The notes below the pieces were generated by a model. The model was not told where the DNA came from. It saw only the letters and a program-made list of their open reading frames with translations, and made no database searches. The translations under genes and the position numbers were made by a program. 64,000 bases of DNA from positions 124,001 to 188,000 of the forward strand of contig JNKJ01000011.1 of assembly GCA_000702025.1 (NCBI GenBank), read 5' to 3'. Below, one piece after another: positions 9,025-17,798 of this stretch; the first letter of the stretch is position 1; each line of letters starts with the position of its first letter. This stretch comes from Blautia schinkii DSM 10518 (lineage in GTDB: Bacteria > Bacillota > Clostridia > Lachnospirales > Lachnospiraceae).

Positions 9025-10240
9025 CCTCTGCTGTCCTTTCTATTGGCTGTTCCTGCTGTTCGACAGACGTCTCCGTACCGGTCTTCTCAATGACCTGTAA
9101 AGCCCCCCTGCTGATACAGGCAGTTTGATTTATCTCTATTTTAACATTATTCTCAGATATTTGAACCCCTTTTTCTATTAATTTTTGTTCATAAAGATGA
9201 AGTCTTTTTAAAGCGAGGGCTTTTGCCTGCTCCTTGGTGTAGGTGGACTGGATTGTTTTGTACTCTTCACTGGTCACTTTTCCAAAGGAAACAGGCAGGG
9301 TGAAGTTTTCCGTTACCCGGAACGGATACTCCTCCACAGTACGTTTCCAGTTGTCACTTCGCTTTCCATATAATCCAAGACACCAGTCGCCAAGCTTAAA
9401 ATAAAATCCCTTTTTCATATTTCCCGTGGGAACCTGAGCCTCGTAATCCAGGGGGAATTCATAATAATAGGATAACTCATGACTCACATAAATATCCGCG
9501 TCTGCGTGCACATATTCATAGCGCACGACTTCCTGGCTGTCATTGATGATATCCAGCCGTCCCAACACCAGCATATCACCCTTTTTACAAGTATCACCCG
9601 GGTTCATGAGCGGTATTCCGCTTCTGGTGATCATCTTCACAATTGTGCCGCCCACATCTGCTGTAAGATTACAGGGCGCATCCTCCTTCTTCGTCTCCTG
9701 GCTCATCTCACCCTCCTGTATGGTGAGGATCAGACGTGTTCCCTCCATTCTGGCCGAAACCCAGGTGATTTCCGGGTATTTCTTCCGTACCATGACGGCA
9801 ATCTGCGAACAGTTTACCTTGCTTTTGGCAAGTCCATGCACAATGCCCTGCGCCTCCAGGAATTCCAGGATTTCGGGAGTGCTGTTCTTCACATTTCCTT
9901 CTATGTGGATATTCCAGATACGCGAGGACAAAAGCACCATCAGGCAGATACACAACAGCACTCCAAGAAAAAAAGCCTTTCTTTTTTTATTCCGGTAAAA
10001 AAAGAAGGGCAGGCCATGCTTTTCCAGGACACGGATATGTACCTTTGTTTTACTGCGTATCGGACGCAGAAGAAAAAAATGACGGACCGTAAAGACTGCT
10101 GTGATCTGTCCTTCTCCTGTATGGGTAAGCCTGCGGATGGGAATCCCGCGGCTTCTGCAAAGGTTTAAAAATCGTTCTGTCTGCTCCCCCTCTATCAGCA
10201 CCAGGACATATCCGGATAAATATCTCAGGAATTTTTCCAT
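9017..10240 (-). CDS. yqfD: Sporulation protein YqfD
   Basis: 407-residue single-pass membrane protein; homologues are made in the mother cell during engulfment under sigma-E. An N-terminal cytoplasmic part with RSRGIPIRRLTHTGEGQITAVFTVRHFFLLRPI precedes a hydrophobic segment (about 88-107) and a long extracytoplasmic domain with WNIHIEGNVKNSTPEILEFLEAQGI, SWVSARMEGTRLILTIQEG and GTIVKMITRSGIPLMNPGDTCKKGDMLV, all YqfD landmarks. 11 nt after yqfC, the standard yqfC-yqfD-phoH order of spore formers. Confidence 0.92.
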   Translation of the reverse strand: MEKFLRYLSGYVLVLIEGEQTERFLNLCRSRGIPIRRLTHTGEGQITAVFTVRHFFLLRPIRSKTKVHIRVLEKHGLPFFFYRNKKRKAFFLGVLLCICLMVLLSSRIWNIHIEGNVKNSTPEILEFLEAQGIVHGLAKSKVNCSQIAVMVRKKYPEITWVSARMEGTRLILTIQEGEMSQETKKEDAPCNLTADVGGTIVKMITRSGIPLMNPGDTCKKGDMLVLGRLDIINDSQEVVRYEYVHADADIYVSHELSYYYEFPLDYEAQVPTGNMKKGFYFKLGDWCLGLYGKRSDNWKRTVEEYPFRVTENFTLPVSFGKVTSEEYKTIQSTYTKEQAKALALKRLHLYEQKLIEKGVQISENNVKIEINQTACISRGALQVIEKTGTETSVEQQEQPIERTAEDG

Positions 10241-10250
10241 AACAGCCCCC

Positions 10251-10529
10251 TCACTGCCTATCCAGGAAAATCCCGGAAATGCACCCCCGCACCTGCATCT
10301 CCTCAGGTGTATAACAGGGGATTTCCAGCCGTTTCCCGCAGATAGTCACTCTTCCCCGGAGAGTGAGGACAACGATTTCTTCTCTGGTATAGCGCAGGAT
10401 ACTGCGGTAATTCTCTATCACCGCCTGGCCCTGTCCGGTGATGGTCACAATCGCATCCCGGTATGCCAAATCCCTTGGGACCTCCAATGCCGACACCAGA
10501 TTCTCTTTCCACCGTTCCCTTTTTTTCAT
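10251..10529 (-). CDS. yqfC: YqfC/YabP family sporulation protein
   Basis: A 92-residue protein with the YabP/YqfC beta-rich fold: ENLVSALEVPRDLAYRDAIVTITG, NYRSILRYTREEIVVLTLRGRVTICGKRLEI. Homologues are sigma-E controlled and needed for efficient sporulation. It heads the yqfC-yqfD-phoH-ybeY unit. The start ATG 10529 follows GGAGGGATTTTTT, and the GGAGG is inside a hairpin (see 10539-10569). Confidence 0.88.
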   Translation of the reverse strand: MKKRERWKENLVSALEVPRDLAYRDAIVTITGQGQAVIENYRSILRYTREEIVVLTLRGRVTICGKRLEIPCYTPEEMQVRGCISGIFLDRQ

Positions 10530-10538
10530 AAAAAATCC

Positions 10539-10569
10539 CTCCGGCTTTTATAGTTAATGTATGCCGGAG
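10539..10569 (-). promoter_or_regulatory. Leader hairpin overlapping the yqfC ribosome site
   Basis: On the minus strand CTCCGGC (10569-10563) can pair with GCCGGAG (10545-10539) over a 17-nt AT-rich loop. The right arm contains the GGAG of the yqfC ribosome site. It is followed by GGATTTTTT, so it also resembles a terminator for the DUF2284 gene upstream. Confidence 0.55.
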
Positions 10570-10637
10570 TTCTGCCTGCTATGTATGTCCTGCCAATTTC
10601 ATATTAATGCAGTGTTCTTCAAGTGTACTACATTGAA

Positions 10638-11174
10638 TCAGCGGAATAAAACAAGTGAAAACCATAATATTGTATTTCCGCCTAAATTATACTCCATATG
10701 CTCACCCTCTACTATCTCGTGTGCCACAACTCCATGGCTCTCCAGGCATGGGTGCATACGTTCAGGGTGGCGGCAGGGCTTGCCCTCTTTATAGGTACAC
10801 TGCTCACAAATATCGCAGGATTCCGTAGAAAGGATAAAAATCTCATGTCCCTCCTCTTCCAGAAACCTGCCCACCTCTGTGGTAAGCGCCTCGTGGTCAT
10901 GTCTGGTAGCCAGCATTTCCTCCATATTCATGACATCCGAAACCTCCGCCACACTGGAGAAAAAAATGCCCTGCGTGTAGCTTTTAATCTTATTCCTGCA
11001 TTCCTCAAGCGTGCCCACTCCCGGAGGACATGCCCAGGTACTGCCATACCGCTCGCAATCCTCACTGCAGATAATGCGAACACGCTCCCGTACCTCCATC
11101 TCTTTTGTATCTAACAGCCGGTACTCGTAAATCGGATACTGGGAAATAAATTCTTCAAATTTACTGATATCCAT
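10638..11174 (-). CDS. DUF2284 cysteine-rich metal-binding protein
   Basis: A 178-residue soluble protein with DUF2284 features: an N-terminal CSEDCERYGSTWACPPGVGTLEEC segment and a C-terminal CDICEQCTYKEGKPCRHPERMHPCLESHG block, together about ten cysteines laid out as for iron-sulfur or other metal binding. Function not known; the family is common in anaerobes. It follows the PNPOx-like gene by 17 nt, so it is probably the last gene of the osmolyte-transporter unit. Confidence 0.85.
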   Translation of the reverse strand: MDISKFEEFISQYPIYEYRLLDTKEMEVRERVRIICSEDCERYGSTWACPPGVGTLEECRNKIKSYTQGIFFSSVAEVSDVMNMEEMLATRHDHEALTTEVGRFLEEEGHEIFILSTESCDICEQCTYKEGKPCRHPERMHPCLESHGVVAHEIVEGEHMEYNLGGNTILWFSLVLFR

Positions 11175-11191
11175 TATAAACTCCTATCTGT

Positions 11192-11767
11192 TTAATTCGG
11201 TAATCTCATCTTTCCTGTATAGGTATCCACATCAATTCGGTACACATTCACCCGCTCAAGCATACCTTCATTAAACTTAATTTTCTCCGGCGCGTCAATA
11301 TGCTCCATCAAAAGTGTAAGGCCACGAACCCTTTCCTCCCTGTCTGTCACCAAATGGACACTGCCGTTTCCCATAATGCTGTAAAACGCACAAGAATACG
11401 AACAGGCATAATCACCCCGAATCAGTTCATGACCACAGTCCATCTCAATCGCCACCCGGGGATTTTTCTCAAATGCCTCCGCCTTACGTCCTTTCCCGGC
11501 ACTGTGGAAATATAGACGCAGCTTTGGCTTTTTCTCAGCCTCCTCATTCCCGACATCCGCATCCCTCGTGCCTACATTCCTGGTGTCTGCATTTTCTGTA
11601 CTCTGAGTTCCGGTATATTCCCCCATCTCATACCCAAAGTTCACCGGTACGATAAACATCCCTTCTTCATCCACAGCACCGATACGCACGACATCACACT
11701 GCTCTACAATCTTGCGGAGCTTATCCGCCTCCTTCACCTCACGTTTAAAAAGACGCATCTTCCTCAT
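11192..11767 (-). CDS. Pyridoxamine 5'-phosphate oxidase-like flavin-binding protein
   Basis: 191 residues from ATG 11767, which overlaps the preceding stop as ATGA and has AGGAG 8 nt upstream. The split-barrel fold is shown by DVVRIGAVDEEGMFIVPVNFGYE, LYFHSAGKGRKAEAFEKNPRVAIEMD and MGNGSVHLVTD, as in NimA-like or HugZ-like FMN proteins. The exact substrate is not visible. Between beta strands there is an extra polar insert of about 28 residues (TGTQSTENADTRNVGTRDAD...), made of imperfect repeats and absent from usual family members. Confidence 0.8.
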   Translation of the reverse strand: MRKMRLFKREVKEADKLRKIVEQCDVVRIGAVDEEGMFIVPVNFGYEMGEYTGTQSTENADTRNVGTRDADVGNEEAEKKPKLRLYFHSAGKGRKAEAFEKNPRVAIEMDCGHELIRGDYACSYSCAFYSIMGNGSVHLVTDREERVRGLTLLMEHIDAPEKIKFNEGMLERVNVYRIDVDTYTGKMRLPN

Positions 11768-12705
11768 ACCATCAACTCCTGTTCCTGAAATAAACAATCC
11801 ACGGCAGACTCATATTCCCTGAGATGCTGGGTTTTCTTGATTTTCTTGGCATATTTCTCATAATGGGTAAATGTGGGCGCCATATAATTCCAAAGCTCTT
11901 TCATACGAAACAGAACATTACGCTCCCCACTCAAAAGCTCCTGATAATCCCCATATATTTTATCATGGAAAGCACGCAGCACCTTTTTACCCGGAGCACT
12001 TCCCGTGCGGATGGCCGTCACCAGCCCCGGATCTGCAATCAGTCCCCGGCCATACATAAATGTCTCTGTCCTTGGAAACTCCGCCGTAAACTCCTCATAA
12101 TCCCGGGGTGTAAACAAATCCCCGTTATAACAAAGAGGAACCTTAAGCCTCTCCTGCGCCTCCCGAAAAGCAGAAAGCCGCGGCTTATTTTTATAATAAT
12201 CCTTCTGTATCCGCGGATGAATAATCAGCTCTTTCATAGGATACTTCTCATAAATCTTAAGCAGCCGCGGCCAGTCGTCCTCATAATCCGTACCGATTCT
12301 GGTTTTCACAGATATCTCCATATCCAGTCCGGCAAAAATCTTATCCAGGAAAACCTCCAGCTTCTCCGGCTCTCCCAGAAAACCAGCTCCCTTCCCCTTG
12401 GCCGTCACTGTACCTGAAGGACAACCAAGATTCAGGTTCACCTCCCTATGCCCATATTCCTCATTCAAGATTCGCGCAGTCTGCATGAAATCCTCCGCAC
12501 AGTTCGTCAAAATCTGCGGAACTACTCTAAGCCCCTGATTCGTCTCAGGCGAAACCTCATTTATCTCCTTAAAACTCAGCCGCTTATTCGGCTTAGCAGA
12601 TATAAACGGCGTAAAATACTTATCCATAGGATGATAAAACTGATGATATGCATTGCGGTAAATATAATTGGTAATCCCCTCCATGGGTGCCATATAATCC
12701 TTCAT
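11764..12705 (-). CDS. tRNA-dihydrouridine synthase family protein
   Basis: FMN-dependent reduction of uridines in tRNA D-loops. The 313-residue protein starts MKDYMAPMEGITNYIYR (the MAPMxGxT FMN motif) and has NLGCPSGTVTAKGKGAGFL with the catalytic cysteine, followed by SVKTRIG, LIIHPR and the YNGDLF and MYGRGLIADP segments that complete the TIM barrel. A longer frame opens at 12744, but the family start is at 12705. It lies 72 nt after the permease gene. Which uridine it modifies cannot be told. Confidence 0.88.
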   Translation of the reverse strand: MKDYMAPMEGITNYIYRNAYHQFYHPMDKYFTPFISAKPNKRLSFKEINEVSPETNQGLRVVPQILTNCAEDFMQTARILNEEYGHREVNLNLGCPSGTVTAKGKGAGFLGEPEKLEVFLDKIFAGLDMEISVKTRIGTDYEDDWPRLLKIYEKYPMKELIIHPRIQKDYYKNKPRLSAFREAQERLKVPLCYNGDLFTPRDYEEFTAEFPRTETFMYGRGLIADPGLVTAIRTGSAPGKKVLRAFHDKIYGDYQELLSGERNVLFRMKELWNYMAPTFTHYEKYAKKIKKTQHLREYESAVDCLFQEQELMV

Positions 12706-12777
12706 GCCCGCTCCTCTCTGTCCGGCAGTGCCGATTTCTCTCATTTTATGACAACACCCAGCCTTTTGGCAAGCCCG

Positions 12778-13419
12778 TCAATCACGCTGTCTCCCGCCAT
12801 AAATACGCCGGTTCACTCTTTTCACCAAAAATCCCAGCACTGCATTTGCTCCTAATACCAGAAGAACGGAAAGCAGCGTTCCCCAGAAGATTTTAACATT
12901 ATTCTGCGTACGCATTCCATCAAAAAGAATAGAGCCAAGTCCTCCTGCGCCGATGGTGGCGCCAATCGTAGCAATTCCTATCGTTGAGATGATTGCCACC
13001 TGAATACCCGCCACAAAGGAATCCAACGCCAGAGGCAGCCGCACGCGGAAGAAAACCTGGCGGCGGTTCATTCCCATGCCGACAGCAGCCTCAAGAATCG
13101 CCGGGTCGACCATATTCAATCCCTCGGTAAAGCTACGCACCAGGATATATTGATTATAAATGACCAGCACGACAATAGCCGTACCCGAACCCAGCCCGGT
13201 AAGTGGAATTAAGAGAGCAAACAGTGCAAGACTTGGGATAGAATAAATCATATTGCAAATCTGCAGAATCATGCGCGATAGCTTCGGCGCATCCATGACC
13301 AAAAGCGTGATCAGCAAAGCTATCATCACCGAAACAAGCAAAGTAGTCCCCACCATCTGTATATGCTCTGCCAGTGCCCGGAAAAGCTTATCGTGGTACT
13401 TGACGAAATATTCAACCAT
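12778..13419 (-). CDS. Osmoprotectant (OpuC-type) ABC transporter permease
   Basis: 213-residue inner-membrane subunit of a glycine betaine/choline/carnitine importer. About five to six membrane segments and the EAA-loop-like stretch EAAVGMGMNRRQVFFRVRLPLALDSFVAGIQVA are visible, followed by IGATIGAGGLGSILFDG. The start at 13419 overlaps the ATPase stop by 8 nt. A second, related permease lies at 16157-16795, so the pair makes a heteromeric channel. Confidence 0.88.
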   Translation of the reverse strand: MVEYFVKYHDKLFRALAEHIQMVGTTLLVSVMIALLITLLVMDAPKLSRMILQICNMIYSIPSLALFALLIPLTGLGSGTAIVVLVIYNQYILVRSFTEGLNMVDPAILEAAVGMGMNRRQVFFRVRLPLALDSFVAGIQVAIISTIGIATIGATIGAGGLGSILFDGMRTQNNVKIFWGTLLSVLLVLGANAVLGFLVKRVNRRIYGGRQRD

Positions 13420-14203
13420 CCCTCTCACCTGCCATGCTCTTCCTTTCCAATGCGAAGGCGTACCCCTGGCGGAAAGAATCCATAAGCTTCTCCACATACG
13501 CATCCGCCGGATGTTTCAGTATGTTTTCCGGGGTGTCGAACTGCCAGATTTCTCCGCTGTCCATAATCATCACCCGTGTGCCAAGCTTCAATGCCTCCAT
13601 GATATCATGGGTCACAAAAAGAAAGGTCTTATGACTCTTTTGATGGATACTCAAAAGCTCGTCCTGAAGATTTCCACGGTTGATCGCGTCAATTGCCCCA
13701 AACGGCTCATCGAGAAGCATCAATCCGGGATCCGCAGCCAACGCTCTGGCAAGACCGACTCTCTGCTGCTGTCCGCCCGATAGCTGAGCGGGGTATCTGT
13801 CACGGAATTCTGCAGGCGGCAGGTTCACCAGAGTAAGGAGTTCGTCAACCCGCTCTGTAATACGCTGCTTATCCCACCCGAGAATCTTAGGAACTGTAGC
13901 AATATTGCTGCCCACAGTCATATGCGGAAAAAGACCAATCTGTTGGATCACATAACCAATCTTCTGGCGAAGCTGTACAGGATCAACCAGGCTGATATCC
14001 TCCCCCATCACCTTGATCGTCCCGGAAGTAGGCTGCTGAAGGCGGTTGACCATCTTCAAAAGAGTAGTCTTACCACACCCTGAGGTACCGAGAATCGTCA
14101 CAAGCTCCCCTTCTTCCACGGCAAAGCTCACATCCCGGACCGCATCGTATGTAGAATCCGCAAATTTTTTCCCCACATGGATGAATTCCACTGCTGTACT
14201 CAT
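13412..14203 (-). CDS. Osmoprotectant ABC transporter ATP-binding protein (OpuCA-like)
   Basis: 263-residue ATPase with Walker A GTSGCGKTT, Q-loop VIQQIGLFPHMTVGSNIA, signature LSGGQQQRVGLARAL, Walker B LMLLDEPFGAID and H-loop FVTHD. The RMIMDSGEIWQFDTPENIL segment matches OpuCA/ProV. It ends at about residue 263, without the paired CBS domains many OpuCA proteins use to sense ionic strength. Start overlaps the preceding stop by 4 nt. Confidence 0.9.
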   Translation of the reverse strand: MSTAVEFIHVGKKFADSTYDAVRDVSFAVEEGELVTILGTSGCGKTTLLKMVNRLQQPTSGTIKVMGEDISLVDPVQLRQKIGYVIQQIGLFPHMTVGSNIATVPKILGWDKQRITERVDELLTLVNLPPAEFRDRYPAQLSGGQQQRVGLARALAADPGLMLLDEPFGAIDAINRGNLQDELLSIHQKSHKTFLFVTHDIMEALKLGTRVMIMDSGEIWQFDTPENILKHPADAYVEKLMDSFRQGYAFALERKSMAGERDG

Positions 14204-15210
14204 GCACTTCCTCCAATTTCTCTCTCGTTACGCGGCACAAGCCGAAGTGCGCCGGATGGACAGCCTGTCATGCAAATCCCACAGCCCACACACAGCTTCG
14301 GCCGGACAATCTCCGCTATACTCTGTCTCCGCTTAGCATTCGAACGCTCCGCAGACTCATCTGAATTCACTGCCTGATTCAGCGCAATCACCTCGAAATG
14401 GCAGCGCTTCACACACACGCCGCAGCCAATACAGGCCTCATCGTCCAATGCAATCCGATAATGCGGCAGGGGCCAGCTTCCCAGACTTTCCCTTGCCTTT
14501 GCCGCACGGAACAAGTAACAGCAGTCACTGCAGCAGTTACACACACCGCCCGGATTCACCGTATGCATCAATCCGGCACGGTCTGCCTCAATCACCACCT
14601 GCTTTGCCTCTTCCTTTGTCACAGGTCTTGCATGACCGCGGCTTACAAAGGAATTGTCTGCGGTACGGTACGTAATACAGGTAAGCGTGGGGCTATTACA
14701 TTCCCCGGTAAGCATCCGGCAGTCGCAAAGCGCCAGATACGGCTGCTCTTCCTTATTCTCAATAAATGACAGCACCTCATCAAGAGGAAGCACTTCATCG
14801 GCAGTGGGATTTACTCCGCTGTCACTTCCAAGTCTCTCAAGATAACGCTGAAAATACCAGTCGTCCAACTCCTGCCTTTTCGTTTGGGGAAGCATCCTGT
14901 AAGCCTCTGACTCGCTGGTGGCAAAAATGTCAAGCCTGCCATAAAAAGTACCAAACCGGTATCTTCCTCCTTCCGCTTTATCCAGCACACCTCGTACAAA
15001 GCACCGCTGCACAAAGCTTTCCGCCGTCTCTGAATCGGTCAATAACTGCGCCGCCGCCAGAAAGTCGACAAGTTCATCCAAAGTAAAGCTGTCACCGCCC
15101 TCCCAGCCCGAAAGCAGTTCACATTCCAACGGTTCCAGCACCTTTTCCACAATGTCCTCTGCCTCAGGAGGAATCTGGAACTTTTCAATAATTTTCTTAT
15201 AATGAATCAT
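14200..15210 (-). CDS. Winged-helix/4Fe-4S ferredoxin-type protein within osmolyte transporter operon
   Basis: 336 residues from ATG 15210, overlapping the binding-protein stop by 14 nt. The N-terminal 130 residues are helical with a likely winged-helix (FTLDELVDFLAAAQLLTDSETAESFVQRCFVRGVLDK). The middle has CDCRMLTGEC and a dense CNCCSDCC cluster. The C-terminus has two classic 4Fe-4S motifs, CIGCGVCVKRCHF and CVGCGICMTGCPSGA, split by a charged insert. I recognise the ferredoxin modules but not a named family. Position between the binding protein and the ATPase suggests a role tied to uptake or use of the transported compound, or redox control; this is inference. Confidence 0.8.
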   Translation of the reverse strand: MIHYKKIIEKFQIPPEAEDIVEKVLEPLECELLSGWEGGDSFTLDELVDFLAAAQLLTDSETAESFVQRCFVRGVLDKAEGGRYRFGTFYGRLDIFATSESEAYRMLPQTKRQELDDWYFQRYLERLGSDSGVNPTADEVLPLDEVLSFIENKEEQPYLALCDCRMLTGECNSPTLTCITYRTADNSFVSRGHARPVTKEEAKQVVIEADRAGLMHTVNPGGVCNCCSDCCYLFRAAKARESLGSWPLPHYRIALDDEACIGCGVCVKRCHFEVIALNQAVNSDESAERSNAKRRQSIAEIVRPKLCVGCGICMTGCPSGALRLVPRNEREIGGSA

Positions 15211-16090
15211 AAAACTCCTTCGCCACCTCATCGTACTCCCTCTTATCAAGGTCCACCTTTGCGTTTAGGCCTGCCAAAGTCTCTGTGTCAAGGCTTTCAC
15301 TTACCTTATTCAGCGCATCAACCGTCTCCGGATACTTCTCCGTGAGCTCTTCTCTGACAATCGGGATTACATTATAAGGCGGCCATACCTGCTTGTCATC
15401 CTCGAGAAGTGTAAATTCATCAAGTGAAAGCTGGGCGTCCGTGGTATAGGCCGGCACACAGTCCACCTCGTCACTGGACATAATCTGATATTTCAGGGCA
15501 TTATCAAACGCATTTTCCGACTTAAAATCAAACTCTCCGTAGGTTTCCACCAAAGCCGGCATGCCGTCCTCACGCTCCGGGAAGTCAGAGGTGCTGCCAA
15601 AACGAATCTCTGCAGCATTCGCCTGGAGGTCTGAAATTGTTTTAATACCGAATTTTTCCGCTGCTTCTGTACGGATGACAAGCCCATTTCCGTCATTCGC
15701 CTTGCAGAAATCCAATACATCTAGCTTGTACTTCTCTTTATACTGCTTTTTCACCTCATCATACACTTCCTGTGGGTCTGTCATCAGCGGCTCTCCCAGA
15801 ATCGTGAGCAGTGCAGTTCCTGTATACTCAGGGTAAAGGTCGATTTCTCCGTTTACAATGGAGGTATGGATAACCGCATTCGAAATCTCAAACTCACGAT
15901 TTACCTGAAAACCAGCATCCTCCAAAGCCAGTGCATAAAGCTCACTCAAAATTAAATTCTCAGTAAACCCCTTGGAACCTACCGTAATTTCCTGAGCCTC
16001 CTCTTTCTTCGCTCCGCATCCCGCCGCAGATACGGCAAGCAGCGTTGCCAGCGACAGGCATACTAATTTCTTCGTATTGTTTTTCATCAT
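15197..16090 (-). CDS. Osmoprotectant ABC transporter substrate-binding lipoprotein (OpuCC-like)
   Basis: 297-residue extracytoplasmic solute-binding protein. Signal peptide with lipobox SAAGC (Cys about 25), then ITVGSKGFTENLILSELYALALEDAGF, DLYPEYTGTALLTIL and SSDEVDCVPAYTTDAQL, the OpuAC/QAT family pattern for quaternary amines. The ligand (betaine, choline, carnitine or similar) cannot be fixed. Second gene of the operon; a 66-nt gap separates it from the first permease. Start could be 16090 or the next ATG at 16087. Confidence 0.9.
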   Translation of the reverse strand: MMKNNTKKLVCLSLATLLAVSAAGCGAKKEEAQEITVGSKGFTENLILSELYALALEDAGFQVNREFEISNAVIHTSIVNGEIDLYPEYTGTALLTILGEPLMTDPQEVYDEVKKQYKEKYKLDVLDFCKANDGNGLVIRTEAAEKFGIKTISDLQANAAEIRFGSTSDFPEREDGMPALVETYGEFDFKSENAFDNALKYQIMSSDEVDCVPAYTTDAQLSLDEFTLLEDDKQVWPPYNVIPIVREELTEKYPETVDALNKVSESLDTETLAGLNAKVDLDKREYDEVAKEFYDSL

Positions 16091-16156
16091 TTTCTCCTTT
16101 TGTTTGTCTCTGAAATATCTTCATGTCTGGTGTTCAGCGGACAAGTCCGTTTATTG

Positions 16157-16795
16157 TCAAAGCGATGTCCTGTATCTCGTAAACCTGCCCTGCAGCCGCC
16201 CTAAAGCAAGATTAAAAACTACTGTAAGCAAAGCCACAGACGCGCCTCCAATAACCAGGTATTCTGTTTTCATCAGGCTGATGCCATTATAAATAAGCAC
16301 CCCAAGTCCTCCGCTCCCAATATAGGCCGCCAGGGTAGCGCTGGCAATAATTTCCGAAACGGCTGTCTTAATCCCCGTCATAATATAGGGAAATGCCAGC
16401 GGAAAACTCACCTTCCTGAAAATCTGCCGCGGCGGCATGCCCATCCCCTCTGCCACCTCCAGCATAAAATCCTCCACCTGGTGGAAACCCAGAGCGGTGT
16501 TGATCAGTATGGGCGGAACCGCAAGAACAGTAAGCGCTACAAGGGCCGGTTTCATGCCTATACCCATTACCGGTATCAGAATTACCAGAATCGCCAGACT
16601 CGGAATAATCCGCAGCGTACTGAATATCGTGGTGATAAACTGATATACTCCCTTGGATTTCGTCGTGAGGATTCCAAAGGGTACACCGATGACGACCGCC
16701 AAAAACACCGCCAGCAAACTCAGCCGTATATGCTGCCCAACCATGCCCAGGTAATCACCCATATGGTTTGAAAAATACTCAATATATAACTCCAT
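16157..16795 (-). CDS. Osmoprotectant (OpuC-type) ABC transporter permease, first copy
   Basis: 212-residue membrane subunit heading the operon; it starts at ATG 16795 behind AGGAGA. Family segments include GIRLSLLAVFLAVVIGVPFGIL-like N-terminal helices, EVAEGMGMPPRQIFRKVSFPLAFPYIMTGIKTAV (EAA loop) and TLAAYIGSGGLGVLIYNG. It pairs with the permease at 12778-13419. Expression from the promoter at 16824-16851. Confidence 0.9.
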   Translation of the reverse strand: MELYIEYFSNHMGDYLGMVGQHIRLSLLAVFLAVVIGVPFGILTTKSKGVYQFITTIFSTLRIIPSLAILVILIPVMGIGMKPALVALTVLAVPPILINTALGFHQVEDFMLEVAEGMGMPPRQIFRKVSFPLAFPYIMTGIKTAVSEIIASATLAAYIGSGGLGVLIYNGISLMKTEYLVIGGASVALLTVVFNLALGRLQGRFTRYRTSL

Positions 16796-16823
16796 AAGCT
16801 CTCCTAAAAAACTTTATGTATAG

Positions 16824-16851
16824 ATTATACTACATTTCTTAAAAATCACAA
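16824..16851 (-). promoter_or_regulatory. Promoter of the osmoprotectant operon
   Basis: Minus strand TTGTGA (16851-16846), 16-nt spacer, TATAAT (16829-16824), 28 nt ahead of the permease start. Confidence 0.7.
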
Positions 16852-16964
16852 CACCTTTTGCAAACATTTGTTCTTATTTTTTCAACCCACTATTTTAGCC
16901 ATCAACTCTGAGATTCTCTGTAAGGCTTTTGTATCATGGATAAGAGATATCCTATGAAACAAGT

Positions 16965-16988
16965 AAGCCGCTCATTTCTGAACGGCTT
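16965..16988 (-). terminator. Possible weak terminator after rlmH
   Basis: AAGCCG (16965-16970) with CGGCTT (16983-16988), extended by TCA/TGA across one unpaired base on each side; followed on the minus strand by ACTTGTTTCAT, which has a poor U-run. Confidence 0.4.
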
Positions 16989-17004
16989 GAAAAACAATTG
17001 TATT

Positions 17005-17484
17005 CTATTTATGATACGGCTCATGATTTATAATCCGGTAAGCCCGATACACCTGCTCCAGAAGGATCATCTGCATAAGCTGGTGGGGAAATGTCATCTT
17101 AGAAAAGCTAAGCTTGAAATCCGCTCGTTTCAGCACAGCATCACTCAGCCCCAAAGAACCACCAATCACAAAGGCAATCGAGCTTTTTCCGCTGACGCCA
17201 AGACCCTCCAGCTTATGTGCTAACTCCACGGAATCCAGCATTTTACCGTCAATTGCCAGAGCGATCACATAATCCTGCTCACGGATATACTTGAGCAGGC
17301 GCTCGCCCTCAACCTCTTTGATCTGTGTGTTCAATGCTTCGGAGGCCTTATCCGGTGTTTTCTCATCCGCAGCCTGAAAGAAGCTGAGCTTACAATACCG
17401 GCTCAGTCTCTTTGCGTATTCGCGGATTCCGTCACTTAAATATTTCTCCTTGATTTTTCCCACTGACAAAATTCTGATTTCCAT
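17005..17484 (-). CDS. rlmH: 23S rRNA (pseudouridine1915-N3)-methyltransferase
   Basis: SPOUT-class methyltransferase that modifies helix 69 of 23S rRNA in assembled ribosomes. The 159-residue length and the segments [50 protein letters not shown] and the C-terminal [24 protein letters not shown] trefoil-knot end are diagnostic. Directly follows the Dabb gene (adjacent stop/start at 17484). Confidence 0.96.
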   Translation of the reverse strand: MEIRILSVGKIKEKYLSDGIREYAKRLSRYCKLSFFQAADEKTPDKASEALNTQIKEVEGERLLKYIREQDYVIALAIDGKMLDSVELAHKLEGLGVSGKSSIAFVIGGSLGLSDAVLKRADFKLSFSKMTFPHQLMQMILLEQVYRAYRIINHEPYHK

Positions 17485-17783
17485 TATTCCACAAAATCCA
17501 TGCAGGCACGATTACACGTCACACTTCTAACGAAAGTGGCCACCTTCACATGGTCCGGATTGGTGGCATATGCCTTCAGCTCCTCTGCTGTATCAAACTC
17601 CGTGATCAGACAAAGGTCGTGAGAACTGGAGCTTATCGGCTCTATGACAACATACGCGCTTTTAAGTCCCGGAACCACACCTACCAGTCCCTCTAAGCCT
17701 TCCTTAATCTTAGCGGATGCCTCTACTCTCTCCTGTGCACCTACCTCTTCCTTAAAAGACCACATTACAATATGCTTTACCAT
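17484..17783 (-). CDS. Dabb (stress-responsive A/B barrel) protein
   Basis: 99-residue ferredoxin-like alpha/beta barrel protein: [14 protein letters not shown] at the start, [20 protein letters not shown] and [25 protein letters not shown] are the Dabb signature. Members act as small dimeric enzymes or are of unknown role. Sits directly before rlmH. Confidence 0.88.
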   Translation of the reverse strand: MVKHIVMWSFKEEVGAQERVEASAKIKEGLEGLVGVVPGLKSAYVVIEPISSSSHDLCLITEFDTAEELKAYATNPDHVKVATFVRSVTCNRACMDFVE

Positions 17784-17798
17784 TTTACATTTCCTCCT

